Below, piece after piece: positions 17,217 through 26,831 of a DNA stretch of 64,000 bases (position 1 is the stretch's first letter; every line of letters starts with the position of its first letter). This stretch comes from Deltaproteobacteria bacterium. GTDB lineage: Bacteria > Myxococcota > Kuafuiibacteriia > Kuafuiibacteriales > Kuafuiibacteriaceae. The notes under the pieces were generated by a model, which worked only from the letters and a program-made list of their open reading frames with translations, did not search any database and was not told the DNA's origin. Location of the stretch: positions 1 to 64,000 of the forward strand of contig WYAZ01000191.1 in the NCBI GenBank assembly GCA_011526105.1. Direction: 5' to 3'. Made by a program: the position numbers and the translations under genes.

Positions 17217-20200
17217 CCGCTTCTTCCTCGGGGTTCTTCTCGAGCGGGAAGCTCACCCTCGCCTCCCTGGAGTTCTCTGGGAAGGCCACCAAGCCGAGAA
17301 AGTCCGCGTACCCTTCGCGCTCGATGAGCACCTGATACGAGCTGCCCGGCTTGAGCCGGCGGACCTCCACCGGCGTCAGGCCATCCACGGGATGACCATT
17401 GATGGAGACCCGAGCGCCGGGCGGAACGGTCTCGATCGTGAGCCGGGTGCCGCGGAGCGCGAAGTACCCCACCCCCACCACGCCCGCGAGCACGAGCACG
17501 CCGAGCACGACCAAGACCCACTGGAGCGTCTTGCTGCTCGAGCCAGGTCGGAACGGCGCCGGCTGTGGCACGAAGCTCCCATACGCGGGGACGAGCTGAC
17601 CATCGGGGCCCATGATCATCGGTGATCCGGGCGACACTCCCTGGGCGGGCGTAGAGATCGAGACGGCTCCGGGCGCGGCCGGGTGGGACGCCGGTCCGGG
17701 CGGCAGGCTGGGGCCCGCGCGACTGGTCTCTCGAATGTTTCGGAGCCCCGTCAATCGAAGGTTCGGGGGTACACGCACCCCCGAGGTCCCGCGTGATGTG
17801 TCGTCGCCGGGTGATGAGTCGGCACGCGAAGACGCGGCGGCCGGCTCGGCGCTCACCATGCCGCCGCCCTGGGCCGGTGGCTTGGCCACGAGGCCCATGC
17901 CGTAAGCGGAGCGCTTCTCATCCGTGAGCAGGTCCGACAGAGAGAGCGCGCCGGCGGGCACTCGCGTACTTCCGAGCGCGGCGTTGGGATCCGGTGGGCC
18001 CATCTCGGCCGGCTCACGGGGTCGAAAGAGATCCGCCGGGCTACCAAGCTCCGCGAACGCGAGCGAGGACAACGGGTCGTGCTCGAGCGAGGGTGGTGCG
18101 ATGGACGCAATACGCGGCTCGGGCGCAGGCGGTCGAGACAACGAAGCTCCGTCGGCGGGCGCGGTGAGTTCCTCAGCCCCCGATTCGAAGGAGAGCCCGC
18201 CGCGCCGCGGCACATTGGACTCGTCGAGCTCGAGCTCGATGTGCGCGTTGGGGCGGTGGCGCTCTTCCGCCGCCCCAGACGGGGCCACACTTCGCTTCCC
18301 GAGCTGGATGGACGCGAGGCGTTGACGCGGATCCTCATCCGCAGTCTGAGTCTCGGATGGAGACGAGCTGACCCCCACCGTCTGTTCGTCCTCGGGAAAG
18401 CCGCTATCGAGCAGGCCCATGCCGGCGACGGTGGAGGAGTCCATGTCCACGTCTCGATCGAGCCCGGCCCGCGCGGCCTCGGGGAGTTCGGGCTCGAGAT
18501 CGTCGTCGGTCTCGAGATGCTCGTCGTCCTCGGGTTCGACCTCGATGAGCTGCGGCGACTTCGCGGTCCGTGCGCGATCGAGGCGGAGCTCGAGTTCTTT
18601 GCGCGGGTCGAGGGTGTCGACCTCGGGCAACGCCGGAGCGGAGGCGGGATCTGCGGTGACACTCAGCGTCTCTTGCTCATCCGAGAATGCGAGCGATAGA
18701 AGCGGCGCATCGCCGTCGGTCGCCTCGGGGCCCGAAACCACCGACTCCGGTCCGGTCGGAGACTCGGCCAGGACGTCGGCGGCGTTGAGACCTCGACTGG
18801 GCGGAAGGGTCGGGTCCATATGCGAGGTATCGACTGCGGGAAGATCACCCGTGGCATCGGTTCTGGAAACGGGCTCCGCCGCCGTTCGATCGCCCCAAGG
18901 GTCCTCTTCGTCGAGCGACAGGCCTCCCGTCAGCTCAGCCAAGTCAAAGGCCGCTTCGTCCGGCGCGGGCTCGTCCAGGATCACGGGCCGGCCGAGAGGC
19001 TCATCCAGAGGCGGAGGAAGCTCGCTCTGAGGGTCCGCGGAGGTCTTGTCCCCCCAGGGGTCTGCGTCTTCCTCGGACACCTCCAGCAAGCGCCCGGCGA
19101 TGTCGGAGAAGTTCGAACGATGATCAGGTTGCGGCGCGGAATCCACGGCGGGCTCCGACGCCGCCACGGCCGAGATCTCTTCTCTGCTCGAGAAGGTCTC
19201 CTCGTCCGCCTCGCTGAAGCTGTCCTCGCTCAGTTCGAGAGGGTCATCGCCCACCGGACGCTCGATGACCTTCGCTCCATCGGGGGCCGGCTGCGGCGCG
19301 CTGCCCAGAGATCCCGGAGCGATCTCGGTGTGATCGTCCAGATAGGGGGCCCCGGGGGGCGACGAGGGCACGTGGGCGATCACCCCCTCCTCGATCAAGT
19401 GATGGCGCCCCGCACCCGTGGTGCTTCGCGGAGGCGCGACGACGACCGCGACCGCTCTCTTCGCGGCGGCCTCCTCCGTGCCCTCCTCGGAGAAACCGCC
19501 GGTGGAGTCGAGCGGGACGTCCACCGCCTGAAGGTCCTCCGGCGGCGGCAAGATGACTTCGCCCACGCCTTTGACGATCATCGTGTGGCCGCTGCTCTTT
19601 TTGAGCTCCGCCTCGAAGAGCCGCGCCATCCAGTTGGCGATGGACAGGCTGTTGACCCTCTCCTCACCCGCGGCCACCGCGTCCTCGAGCGCGAGCTGTA
19701 GCTCCTGGGCGGTCTGAAAGCGCCGCTCGCGCTGCTTCTCCAGCGCCTTGTCGATCACCTTGGCCACCTGCTCGGGGATGGCGGGGTTGATGCCGCGGCA
19801 GTCCGGATGAGGGTCTTGGACGATCGCCTTCAAGGTCTGAATCGAGCTGTCTTTCTCGAACGGACGCTGCCCCGTGAGGAGTTCGTAGAGCACGATGCCG
19901 GCGGAGAAGAGGTCCGATCGAGCGTCGATGCCCTCCCCGCGGATCTGCTCGGGAGACATGTACGCGTACTTGCCCTTGAGCACGCCCGCCCGTGTGTGCG
20001 CGATCTTGGTGGCGGCCTTCGCGATGCCAAAGTCGACGAGCTTCACCCCACCAGAGAACGAAACGATGATGTTCTGCGGTGATACGTCTCGATGCACGAT
20101 GCCCAGCGAGGCACCCTCGGAATCCTCCCGCGTGTGTGCGTAGTGCAGCGCCTCACATGCCTGAGCGATGCATCGAGCGACGAAGAGCGGCGGCATGCCC

Positions 20201-20556
20201 TCGCCCAGCGAGCGCGCACGCTTGGCGATGGTCGCGAGGTTGCGACCCGGGATGTACTCCATCGCAATGAAGTAGGAGTCGTCGGACTTCCCGAGGTCGA
20301 AGATCTGCACGATGTTCGGGTGCGAGAGCTTCGCGACGATGCGCGCCTCGTCCCGGAACATGTTGACGAACTCTTCGTCGTAGGCGAGGTGGGCGAGGAT
20401 TCGCTTAATCGCGACGACGCGCTCGAAGCCCTCCATGCCCACGTGCTTCGCGAGAAAGAGCTCCGCCATTCCGCCGGTGGCGATTTTTCGAATGACCTCG
20501 TAACGGCCGATGCGCTCCCGAGAGACGGGCTTTGCCTGATTTGGGGCGGACACCAC
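17200..20556 (-). CDS. Giant Ser/Thr protein kinase with acidic linker, TM helix and PEGA domain
   Basis: 1118 residues. The N-terminal kinase domain (about 17-290) has IATGGMAELFLAK, the lysine of VAIKR, HRDVSPQN, DFGIAKA and SPEQ, the Pkn2-like subtype frequent in Myxococcota. Roughly 650 residues of acidic, Pro/Ser-rich linker follow, containing two copies of a short motif DPWGD-K/R-T. A single transmembrane helix near the C-terminus (LQWVLVVLGVLVLAGVVGVGYF) leads to a PEGA domain (PPGARVSINGHPVDGLTP). The kinase is cytosolic and the PEGA domain periplasmic. Start is GTG. Linker threonines are candidate phosphosites. Confidence 0.9.
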   Translation of the reverse strand: MVSAPNQAKPVSRERIGRYEVIRKIATGGMAELFLAKHVGMEGFERVVAIKRILAHLAYDEEFVNMFRDEARIVAKLSHPNIVQIFDLGKSDDSYFIAMEYIPGRNLATIAKRARSLGEGMPPLFVARCIAQACEALHYAHTREDSEGASLGIVHRDVSPQNIIVSFSGGVKLVDFGIAKAATKIAHTRAGVLKGKYAYMSPEQIRGEGIDARSDLFSAGIVLYELLTGQRPFEKDSSIQTLKAIVQDPHPDCRGINPAIPEQVAKVIDKALEKQRERRFQTAQELQLALEDAVAAGEERVNSLSIANWMARLFEAELKKSSGHTMIVKGVGEVILPPPEDLQAVDVPLDSTGGFSEEGTEEAAAKRAVAVVVAPPRSTTGAGRHHLIEEGVIAHVPSSPPGAPYLDDHTEIAPGSLGSAPQPAPDGAKVIERPVGDDPLELSEDSFSEADEETFSSREEISAVAASEPAVDSAPQPDHRSNFSDIAGRLLEVSEEDADPWGDKTSADPQSELPPPLDEPLGRPVILDEPAPDEAAFDLAELTGGLSLDEEDPWGDRTAAEPVSRTDATGDLPAVDTSHMDPTLPPSRGLNAADVLAESPTGPESVVSGPEATDGDAPLLSLAFSDEQETLSVTADPASAPALPEVDTLDPRKELELRLDRARTAKSPQLIEVEPEDDEHLETDDDLEPELPEAARAGLDRDVDMDSSTVAGMGLLDSGFPEDEQTVGVSSSPSETQTADEDPRQRLASIQLGKRSVAPSGAAEERHRPNAHIELELDESNVPRRGGLSFESGAEELTAPADGASLSRPPAPEPRIASIAPPSLEHDPLSSLAFAELGSPADLFRPREPAEMGPPDPNAALGSTRVPAGALSLSDLLTDEKRSAYGMGLVAKPPAQGGGMVSAEPAAASSRADSSPGDDTSRGTSGVRVPPNLRLTGLRNIRETSRAGPSLPPGPASHPAAPGAVSISTPAQGVSPGSPMIMGPDGQLVPAYGSFVPQPAPFRPGSSSKTLQWVLVVLGVLVLAGVVGVGYFALRGTRLTIETVPPGARVSINGHPVDGLTPVEVRRLKPGSSYQVLIEREGYADFLGLVAFPENSREARVSFPLEKNPEEEAVKTTE

Positions 20557-20633
20557 CAGCCGGTCGAGCGTAGATGAGCCCTATGGGGGCGTCAAACCGA
20601 CGGATGTAGGGCGGTATCGGGAGACGTAGCCGC

Positions 20634-21308
20634 TCAGAAGAGCTTGGCCTCGACGCCTTCGAAGAGGCGGGCGTAGAGCCGATCCGCGTAGTCGTCGATC
20701 CGGTTCGGCTGGATCTTGCCCATGGACTCGAAGCCGATCTTGGCCGACCACACCGGCTCCTTGCTCTCGGCCGCGGCCTTGGGGTGGATGGCCGCGAGGG
20801 AGAGGGTGGAGACGAACGGGGTCGCGGTCGAGACCTCGTGGGCGATCGCGCTCGCCTCTTTCAGCGTGTCGCCGGACTGGCTGCCTCGCCAGCGGATGTA
20901 GACCACGACGTGTTTGGGCTCGGAGGTGTTGATGAGGACGTCGAGCACGCGACCCTTCACACGGCTCTTCGCGAGCGCGCTCTTGATCGCGTTCGTCGCC
21001 AGGGCTTCGATGTCACCCTCGATGGCGTCGTACTTCGCGACCGCTTCCTTGAGCTTCTTGGGCTTCCAGCCGAGATCCTTCGCGACCCGATCGAGCTTCT
21101 TCTTGTCGGACTTGATCTTCTGAATCGCGGGGTGCTCGAGCGCGTTTTGGTAGTACGCCCCGCCGTAGTAGTCCTGACGGGTGAGCGTGGAGAGATCGTC
21201 GGCCGAGGCGGTCGTGCCCGCGAGCACCATGGACAGCGCGATGGCGCCGGGGAGACCGCGGCGGGCTGAACTCGTGACTCGGTGGGCAACGGCGGAAGAG
21301 ATCGTCAT
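20634..21308 (-). CDS. Secreted protein of unknown function
   Basis: A 224-residue protein with an N-terminal signal peptide: basic start, hydrophobic GAIALSMVLAGTTASA with probable cleavage after ASA. The mature part has a lysine-rich helical region (KIKSDKKKLDRVAKDLGWKPKKLKEA) and a C-terminal beta-rich half with VVVYIRWRG and AKIGFESMGK. No family is recognised. It follows ffh on the same strand (63-nt gap) and precedes the giant kinase by 77 nt. Confidence 0.6.
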   Translation of the reverse strand: MTISSAVAHRVTSSARRGLPGAIALSMVLAGTTASADDLSTLTRQDYYGGAYYQNALEHPAIQKIKSDKKKLDRVAKDLGWKPKKLKEAVAKYDAIEGDIEALATNAIKSALAKSRVKGRVLDVLINTSEPKHVVVYIRWRGSQSGDTLKEASAIAHEVSTATPFVSTLSLAAIHPKAAAESKEPVWSAKIGFESMGKIQPNRIDDYADRLYARLFEGVEAKLF

Positions 21309-21345
21309 TGCCGGTAGGGTACCGAAGCCGACGGAGGCTGATGAT

Positions 21346-21362
21346 CGGTCGGATTTCGACCG
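21346..21362 (-). terminator. Weak stem-loop after ffh
   Basis: CGGTCG and CGACCG pair around a 5-nt loop, starting 9 nt beyond the ffh stop on the minus strand. There is no U-tract, so termination is uncertain. Confidence 0.25.
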
Positions 21363-21371
21363 GTAGAAGCC

Positions 21372-22973
21372 CTACTTCCGCTTTCGAGCCTTCTTGCGGG
21401 AGGCGGCTTCCTGGCGTTTTTTCGCCTTCTTCTGGTCCTTGCCGGACTTCTTGGCGCCGCCTTTGGGCTTGGCCATGTGGGCGAAATACTCACGCTTGGC
21501 GGGTGGACCCTTCGGTTTGAGGGCCGGCGCCTCGGCTTCTTCCTCGCCGGGCTCAGGCTGGAAGAGATCACCAAAGAGCTCGCCGAGATCCATGCCGCGG
21601 ATCTTCTGGACCTTCGCGAGCTGATCGAAGCCCGGCAGCTTGGATAGAAGCGACGGCTGATCGCCCAGCGAGATCATCATGCGGCGCATGGTGTCGAAGC
21701 GCCCGAGCACATCGCGCACCGCCTCCGGGGGGCGACCGATGCCGCGCGAGACCCGCGCGATGCGATTGCCCTCGCGCATGATCGCCGGGCGCCGACGTTC
21801 GAGCGGGGTCATGGAGTGATAGACCGCCTCGATCTTGTGAAACTCGCGCTCGTCCGGGCGCAGCCCCTCGGCGTTTTGGAACATCGGCATCTTCGCGAGC
21901 AGGTCCTCGAGCGAGCCCATGCTGCGCAGCACCTGGATCTGTTCGACGAAGTCGTTCATGTCGAACTGACCGCGGAACATGCGCTCGGCGTCCGCCTCGG
22001 CCTTGTCGGTGTCGACCTTCTTTTCGAACTCTTTGACCAGCCCGACGACGTCGCCCATGCCGAGGATGCGCGAAGCCAGCCCGTCGGGTCGAAAGGCCTC
22101 GAGCGCCTCGACCCCCTCCCCCGTTCCGAGGAACTTGATCGGCTTTCCCGTGATGGACTTGATGGACAAGGCGGAGCCACCACGCGCGTCGCCGTCCAGC
22201 TTGGTCATGATGAAGCCGGTGATGCCCAAGGCCTCGTCGAAGGCCTTGGCGGTCTTCACCGCGTCTTGACCGATCATCGCGTCCACCACGAGCAAGATCT
22301 CTTGCGGCTTGGTGCGGTCCTTGATGCGCCGAAGCTCGTCCATCAAGGTCTCGTCGATGGCGAGCCGACCCGCGGTGTCGAAGATGACCACGTCGCGCTT
22401 GGTCTTGCCCGCCTGGGCGAGCGCCTGACCGCAGACCTGCAGCGGGTCGCTGATGCGCTCCGCATACACCGGGACCCCTATGCGCTCACCGAGGCGCTCG
22501 AGCTGGTCGATCGCGGCCGGGCGCTGAAGGTCCGCGGCCGCGAGCATCACCTTCTTGTCGTGTGTCTCCGACAAGAAGCGCGCGAGCTTCGCCGCCGTGG
22601 TGGTCTTACCGGAGCCCTGCAGGCCCACCATCATCACCGCGGTGACGCCCAAGGGCGCGAACTCGAACTCGGAGGCCGCCGGCCCCATGAGCTGCTCGAG
22701 TTCGTCTTGGCAGATGGCGATGAAGCGATGGTAGGGCGTGACGGTTCGGAGCTCGCCCTGGATCTCGAGGCGCGCCTCCCCAGCAACAATCTCGGACTCG
22801 GCGCGCGCCTTGACCCGGTCCAAGAAGCCCCGCACCACGGACAGCTCCACGTCAGCCTCGAGCAAAGCCATTCGGATGTCGCGCAGGGCACCTTCGACCG
22901 CAGCCGAATCGACGAGCCGCCCCGCGAGACGGTCTTTGGCCGCCCTGAAGCCCTTGCTGACTGCCTCGAGCAT
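21372..22973 (-). CDS. ffh: Signal recognition particle GTPase Ffh
   Basis: Ffh binds SRP RNA and nascent signal sequences and delivers ribosomes to FtsY at the membrane. It has an N-domain, then the NG GTPase with GLQGSGKTTTAAKLA, DTAGRLAIDE, TKLDGDARGG and GTGEGVEALEAF. A methionine-rich M domain follows (DMNDFVEQIQVLRSMGSLEDLL, RIARVSRGIG, RFDTMRRMM). At 533 residues it exceeds the usual 450 by a lysine/arginine-rich C-terminal tail of about 70 residues. The ATG giving MLEAVSKGF is chosen because it matches the family start; a GTG 27 nt upstream is possible. Confidence 0.95.
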   Translation of the reverse strand: MLEAVSKGFRAAKDRLAGRLVDSAAVEGALRDIRMALLEADVELSVVRGFLDRVKARAESEIVAGEARLEIQGELRTVTPYHRFIAICQDELEQLMGPAASEFEFAPLGVTAVMMVGLQGSGKTTTAAKLARFLSETHDKKVMLAAADLQRPAAIDQLERLGERIGVPVYAERISDPLQVCGQALAQAGKTKRDVVIFDTAGRLAIDETLMDELRRIKDRTKPQEILLVVDAMIGQDAVKTAKAFDEALGITGFIMTKLDGDARGGSALSIKSITGKPIKFLGTGEGVEALEAFRPDGLASRILGMGDVVGLVKEFEKKVDTDKAEADAERMFRGQFDMNDFVEQIQVLRSMGSLEDLLAKMPMFQNAEGLRPDEREFHKIEAVYHSMTPLERRRPAIMREGNRIARVSRGIGRPPEAVRDVLGRFDTMRRMMISLGDQPSLLSKLPGFDQLAKVQKIRGMDLGELFGDLFQPEPGEEEAEAPALKPKGPPAKREYFAHMAKPKGGAKKSGKDQKKAKKRQEAASRKKARKRK

Positions 22974-23048
22974 GGGCGGCTTTCGTAGCTCGCGGGCCAC
23001 CCCCCGGCAAGTGTTTACACCGGGCTCCCGGGCGGGTACCTACGCCCC

Positions 23049-25601
23049 GTGTCGAAGCCCAACCACGCTGCCCCCGAGCCCCTGACCGGCGGCGCACTCC
23101 GTCTCGTTCTCTTCGCCGGGGTCATGATCGTGGTGGCGTTCGCGGCGCTTTGGTTCGAGCTGACCGTCAATCGTGTCTTCGACATGCCGAAGGCCTACGC
23201 CTTGAAGCTCGGCGGCAGCCTGCTCGGTATCGCTTGGCTCGGCTACGCTTGTTTTGGCCCGGGTGTTCCGTGGCGTGCGGCTCGCGCATTCTCGGGGCCG
23301 GTGGCGCTGTTCTTCCTCGCCGGCCTGGTCTCGATCTTCTTCTCCATCGACCCGTGGATGAGCTTGGTGGGCGTGTACGAAAGGCAGTTCGGCGTGCAGG
23401 GACTGCTCGCCTGCGCGATCCTCTTCTTCGTCACCGCGACCAGCGTGAAAGGACAACGAGGCGCGGTGCTGGGCTTCACCCTGCTCGTCGTGCTCGGCGG
23501 GATCATCGGCGTCTACGCCTACCTGCAGTCGCTGGGGCTCGACCCCTTCGGCTTCTTCAAGAAGCCCTCCAACAAGGTGTACGCCTTCTTGGGTAACGCC
23601 ACCTTCGCCGGCAACGCGCTCGCCCTCATCTTCCCGATCTCCTCCATGCTGGCCCTGGCGCTCTCGGCCCGGGCTCTGGACGGCAAGCGCTCCGAGAAGG
23701 ACTCGTCGCGCGGTGAACGCATCGCCGCGCTCGCGTTCGGCTTCGTCGGTATCGCCGGACTTCTGGTGCTCCCTGGTTTGCTCGCGGCGGAGGATCCCAC
23801 CCTCTCACAGGACCAGCGGCGCACCTTCTTTCTCGGGAGCGTGTTCCTCTCTCTGGTCCTTCTCGGCTTCTTCGGCGCCGCGAGCAGCGGGGGCCTTGGC
23901 TCGGTTCAATCCGAATCCCCCGGCTCGAGGCGTCTGGCCGACGCGGCCGCTTCCGGCGGACTGCTCGCGTTCGTCTTCTGGATCGGCGTCGGCCTGCTCA
24001 AGACTCGGACGCGTGGGGCCTGGGTGGGCACGGGCGTGGCGGTGACCGGCGGTCTGCTGCTCTTGCCGCTGTTGTTTCGAGATCAACCTCGGATCGCTCA
24101 GCGGATCCGGATCGCCGGCGTCGCCCTGGTGATCGCCCTCGCGGGCGGGCTGGGGCTCTTCTTGAAGCTCGCGCCGGATCACCTCTACGCCCGAACCATC
24201 ATGTCCATCCCGCACGCCTTCGACCCCAGCGTAAAGACCTACGGCAGCGGCCAGGGCACGCGGCGATACCTGTGGACCGAGAGCCCCCGCGTGCTCACCC
24301 GGCATGGGGAGACACTCGCGCGAAAAGAAGTCGACCACGGGATCGAGAAGAGCCGGGTGCTCGCGCTCGAGGAGTCGCTCGAGCCCGCCGGGGGGCTCTT
24401 CCGCCGATCGGTGGTGTACCTGACGGGGGTGGGCTTCGAGGCCTACCGATACGCCTTCATGAGTCACAAGTCGAAGCGCCTCGAAGCGCTCGACCAGATG
24501 ACCAACCACGACAACCCGCACAACAACTACCTCTACGTCCTGGCGACCACCGGACTTCTCGGACTCCTCGCCTACTTCTGGCTCCTCTGGCGATTCCTCG
24601 GGGTCTCTTGGCGCAACTTCCAGCGCCATGACGTGGGCTGGTTTCATCGCGCGATCGCGTTTGGGGTGCTCACTTCTTTCTTGAGCTACAGCGTCTATTC
24701 GATCGCCGGCTTCGACTCCGTGGTCTGCTCTGTTTTTCTCTTCTACCTACTCGGCGTGGCGGCGGTGTTCTACACGCCAAACGAAGACCCTCCGCTGGAC
24801 TTGCCCACGCAGATCCACCGCCAGTGGACGGATGCGCGCTCCAAAGGGGCCCCGCCCAGCACCACCTTGGCCCCCTATGGCTTGCGGCTCTTGCTCTTTG
24901 CGTCGGTCGGCGGCCTGCTGCTTCATACCGCGGTCACCGTCGAGCAGTTCCACCGGGCGGAGAAGGCCTTTGTGGGCCTCGAGCGTCCGAACACCTTCGA
25001 AGGAAAAATCGCGGGCATCGAGCGCGCCATCGAGCTGAATCCTCGCGAGAGCTACTACTGGCTGACGCTCGGTAACACACACTCGAGCGGCGCGAGGCAG
25101 GTTCAGGAGATGGTGATGCGGGCCGCCTCGGGCGGAAAGGCGCCCGATCTGGGGCCGGCGCGGGAACGACTGCAGAGCTACCTCAAGAAGGCCGAGGACG
25201 CTTACTACGGCGCGCTCGAGCACGCTTGGGCCCCCGAGAACATCTACATCTCCCTGTTTCAGCTCTACTACTCCATGAACGACTCCGACCGGGCGATCAC
25301 CGCGCTCCGGCTCGTGCTCCTGCACAGCCCGCACCTCCCGCCGGTGCGCGCAAATCTCGCCCTGCTCGAACTCGAGTCGAAGAGCGATGTCAAACGCGCC
25401 CTCGAAGACTGCCGCTGGGTCCTCGAGATCGACCCGCGGAACACGCTCGCGCTCCGGACCTGCGGACGTGCGGAGTTCTTGAGCGGAAACAAGGACCGCG
25501 CCAAGACCTACCTCGAGCAAGCCAAGAAGCGGGCCCCCACGGACCCCACCATCGCGCGCTACATCACGGAGCTCGAGACCTCCACCCGCACCGGCGGCTG
25601 A
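23049..25601 (+). CDS. O-antigen ligase/polymerase-like membrane protein with C-terminal TPRs
   Basis: 850 residues. The N-terminal ~600 residues contain about a dozen transmembrane helices and a large periplasmic loop. The loop ends at a histidine/asparagine-rich segment (MTNHDNPHNNYLYVLATTGLLG) like the Wzy_C/O-antigen ligase signature. A last helix near residue 620 leads to a soluble tail (about 640-850) with TPR-type repeats (AIELNPRESYYWLTLGN, RALEDCRWVLEIDPRNTLALRTCGRAEFLSGN). The fusion suggests a ligase or polymerase acting on lipid-linked glycans, but the acceptor is unknown. Start is GTG, divergent from ffh. Confidence 0.82.
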   Translation: MSKPNHAAPEPLTGGALRLVLFAGVMIVVAFAALWFELTVNRVFDMPKAYALKLGGSLLGIAWLGYACFGPGVPWRAARAFSGPVALFFLAGLVSIFFSIDPWMSLVGVYERQFGVQGLLACAILFFVTATSVKGQRGAVLGFTLLVVLGGIIGVYAYLQSLGLDPFGFFKKPSNKVYAFLGNATFAGNALALIFPISSMLALALSARALDGKRSEKDSSRGERIAALAFGFVGIAGLLVLPGLLAAEDPTLSQDQRRTFFLGSVFLSLVLLGFFGAASSGGLGSVQSESPGSRRLADAAASGGLLAFVFWIGVGLLKTRTRGAWVGTGVAVTGGLLLLPLLFRDQPRIAQRIRIAGVALVIALAGGLGLFLKLAPDHLYARTIMSIPHAFDPSVKTYGSGQGTRRYLWTESPRVLTRHGETLARKEVDHGIEKSRVLALEESLEPAGGLFRRSVVYLTGVGFEAYRYAFMSHKSKRLEALDQMTNHDNPHNNYLYVLATTGLLGLLAYFWLLWRFLGVSWRNFQRHDVGWFHRAIAFGVLTSFLSYSVYSIAGFDSVVCSVFLFYLLGVAAVFYTPNEDPPLDLPTQIHRQWTDARSKGAPPSTTLAPYGLRLLLFASVGGLLLHTAVTVEQFHRAEKAFVGLERPNTFEGKIAGIERAIELNPRESYYWLTLGNTHSSGARQVQEMVMRAASGGKAPDLGPARERLQSYLKKAEDAYYGALEHAWAPENIYISLFQLYYSMNDSDRAITALRLVLLHSPHLPPVRANLALLELESKSDVKRALEDCRWVLEIDPRNTLALRTCGRAEFLSGNKDRAKTYLEQAKKRAPTDPTIARYITELETSTRTGG

Positions 25602-25617
25602 GACGGCCTACGCGCGG

Positions 25618-26799
25618 TCAGTTCGGACCGGGCACCCCGAGCGCGGGGCCGATGCTCGTCACATACACGCGGCGACCGCCTTCGATGCGCAGCACGACCG
25701 CCCGCTTCTCGGCATCTCCGTCCTCGTTGAAGGAGATCGTCCCGGTCACACCCTCGTATCCGCGGGTCTGGGCGAGGCTCGTCCGGAGCGCGTCCCCGCC
25801 TGCACCGGGCGGCACCCGATCGAGCGCCGCGAGCGCGACCATCGCGGCGTCGTAGCCGAGCGCCGCGAGCGCATCCGGGGTCTCGTTCCACAGCTTCTCA
25901 TACGCCGCGACGAAGCCCGACACGTGGGCGCCCGGAAGATCCGGGTGGAAGTGACTGGTGAAGTAGCTGCCCTCGACCGCGGACGCGGCCTCGTCGAGGA
26001 GCCGGTCCGAGTCCCAGCCATCGGCGCCGAGCAGCGGAGCCGTAAGGCCGACCTTTCTCAGCGCGGGCGCAATCTTGCTCACCTCGTCGTAGTAGCCAGG
26101 GATGAAGACCGCCTCCGGGGCGGCGGCCGCGACCTTGCGGAGCGTGCTCTCGAGGTCCGCCTCATCGTAGACGTAGGCCTCGTCGATGAGCACACGTCCG
26201 CCGATGCGTTCGAACTCCTTGGCGAAGACGTTCGAGAGTTCCACCGAGTACTCGTTGTGGACCGCGCGGAGAATCGCCACCTTCTGGAGACCGAGCTGCT
26301 CCCGAACGAAGCGCGCCATCGCTCGGCCCTGGAACTCGTCGGTATAGCAGGCCCGAAACACGAAACGCCCCGCTCGAGTGAGCGAAGGCAGCGTGGCGGC
26401 CGGGCTCAACATCGGGACCCGAGCTCGCTCGACGACCTCGGCCATCGCGAGCGAGGTGCCCGACTCGAGCGCGCCCAAGATGAGCTCGACCTTCTCCTTG
26501 GTGATGAGGCGCTGAGCCGCTTGACGGGCATCCTCGGGACGGCCTTGGTCGTCGAGGTAGATCGCTCTCAGCGGCGGTCTCTCTTTCGAGCCCGGCGCGC
26601 CCCGTTGCAGCAGGGCCAGCTCGACCCCGTTTTTTGCCGAGGTGCCAAAACTCGCGCTTCGACCGGTGAGCGAACCCACGAATCCGACCGAGCGCGGGAG
26701 CGCCGCGGCCAAGGAGGTCTTCTTGCCATCTCCGGGCGAGGTGCACCCCGCCGAGCACAACACGAGCGTGGAGACGACGAACTCGAGGGCGGTGCGCAT
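25618..26799 (-). CDS. LivK-like periplasmic ligand-binding lipoprotein
   Basis: 393 residues. Signal peptide ending in CSAGC (C19) marks a lipoprotein. The mature part is a type I periplasmic binding protein (Peripla_BP_6/LivK-like): SVGFVGSLTGRSASFGTSAKNGVELAL, LDDQGRPEDARQAAQRLI, and PMLSPAATLPSLTRAGRFVFRAC, the region that contacts the ligand alpha-amino/carboxylate in amino-acid binders. C-terminal elements include AALGYDAAMVALAAL and GVTGTISFNEDGD. No permease or ATPase genes adjoin it, so it may be an orphan receptor or sensor. It converges on the ligase gene with a 16-nt gap. The ATG 26799 was chosen over a long in-frame extension with no domain. Confidence 0.82.
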   Translation of the reverse strand: MRTALEFVVSTLVLCSAGCTSPGDGKKTSLAAALPRSVGFVGSLTGRSASFGTSAKNGVELALLQRGAPGSKERPPLRAIYLDDQGRPEDARQAAQRLITKEKVELILGALESGTSLAMAEVVERARVPMLSPAATLPSLTRAGRFVFRACYTDEFQGRAMARFVREQLGLQKVAILRAVHNEYSVELSNVFAKEFERIGGRVLIDEAYVYDEADLESTLRKVAAAAPEAVFIPGYYDEVSKIAPALRKVGLTAPLLGADGWDSDRLLDEAASAVEGSYFTSHFHPDLPGAHVSGFVAAYEKLWNETPDALAALGYDAAMVALAALDRVPPGAGGDALRTSLAQTRGYEGVTGTISFNEDGDAEKRAVVLRIEGGRRVYVTSIGPALGVPGPN

Positions 26800-26831
26800 C
26801 CGCTTCGCGTAGCGGCCCGCCGGGCGGACTG

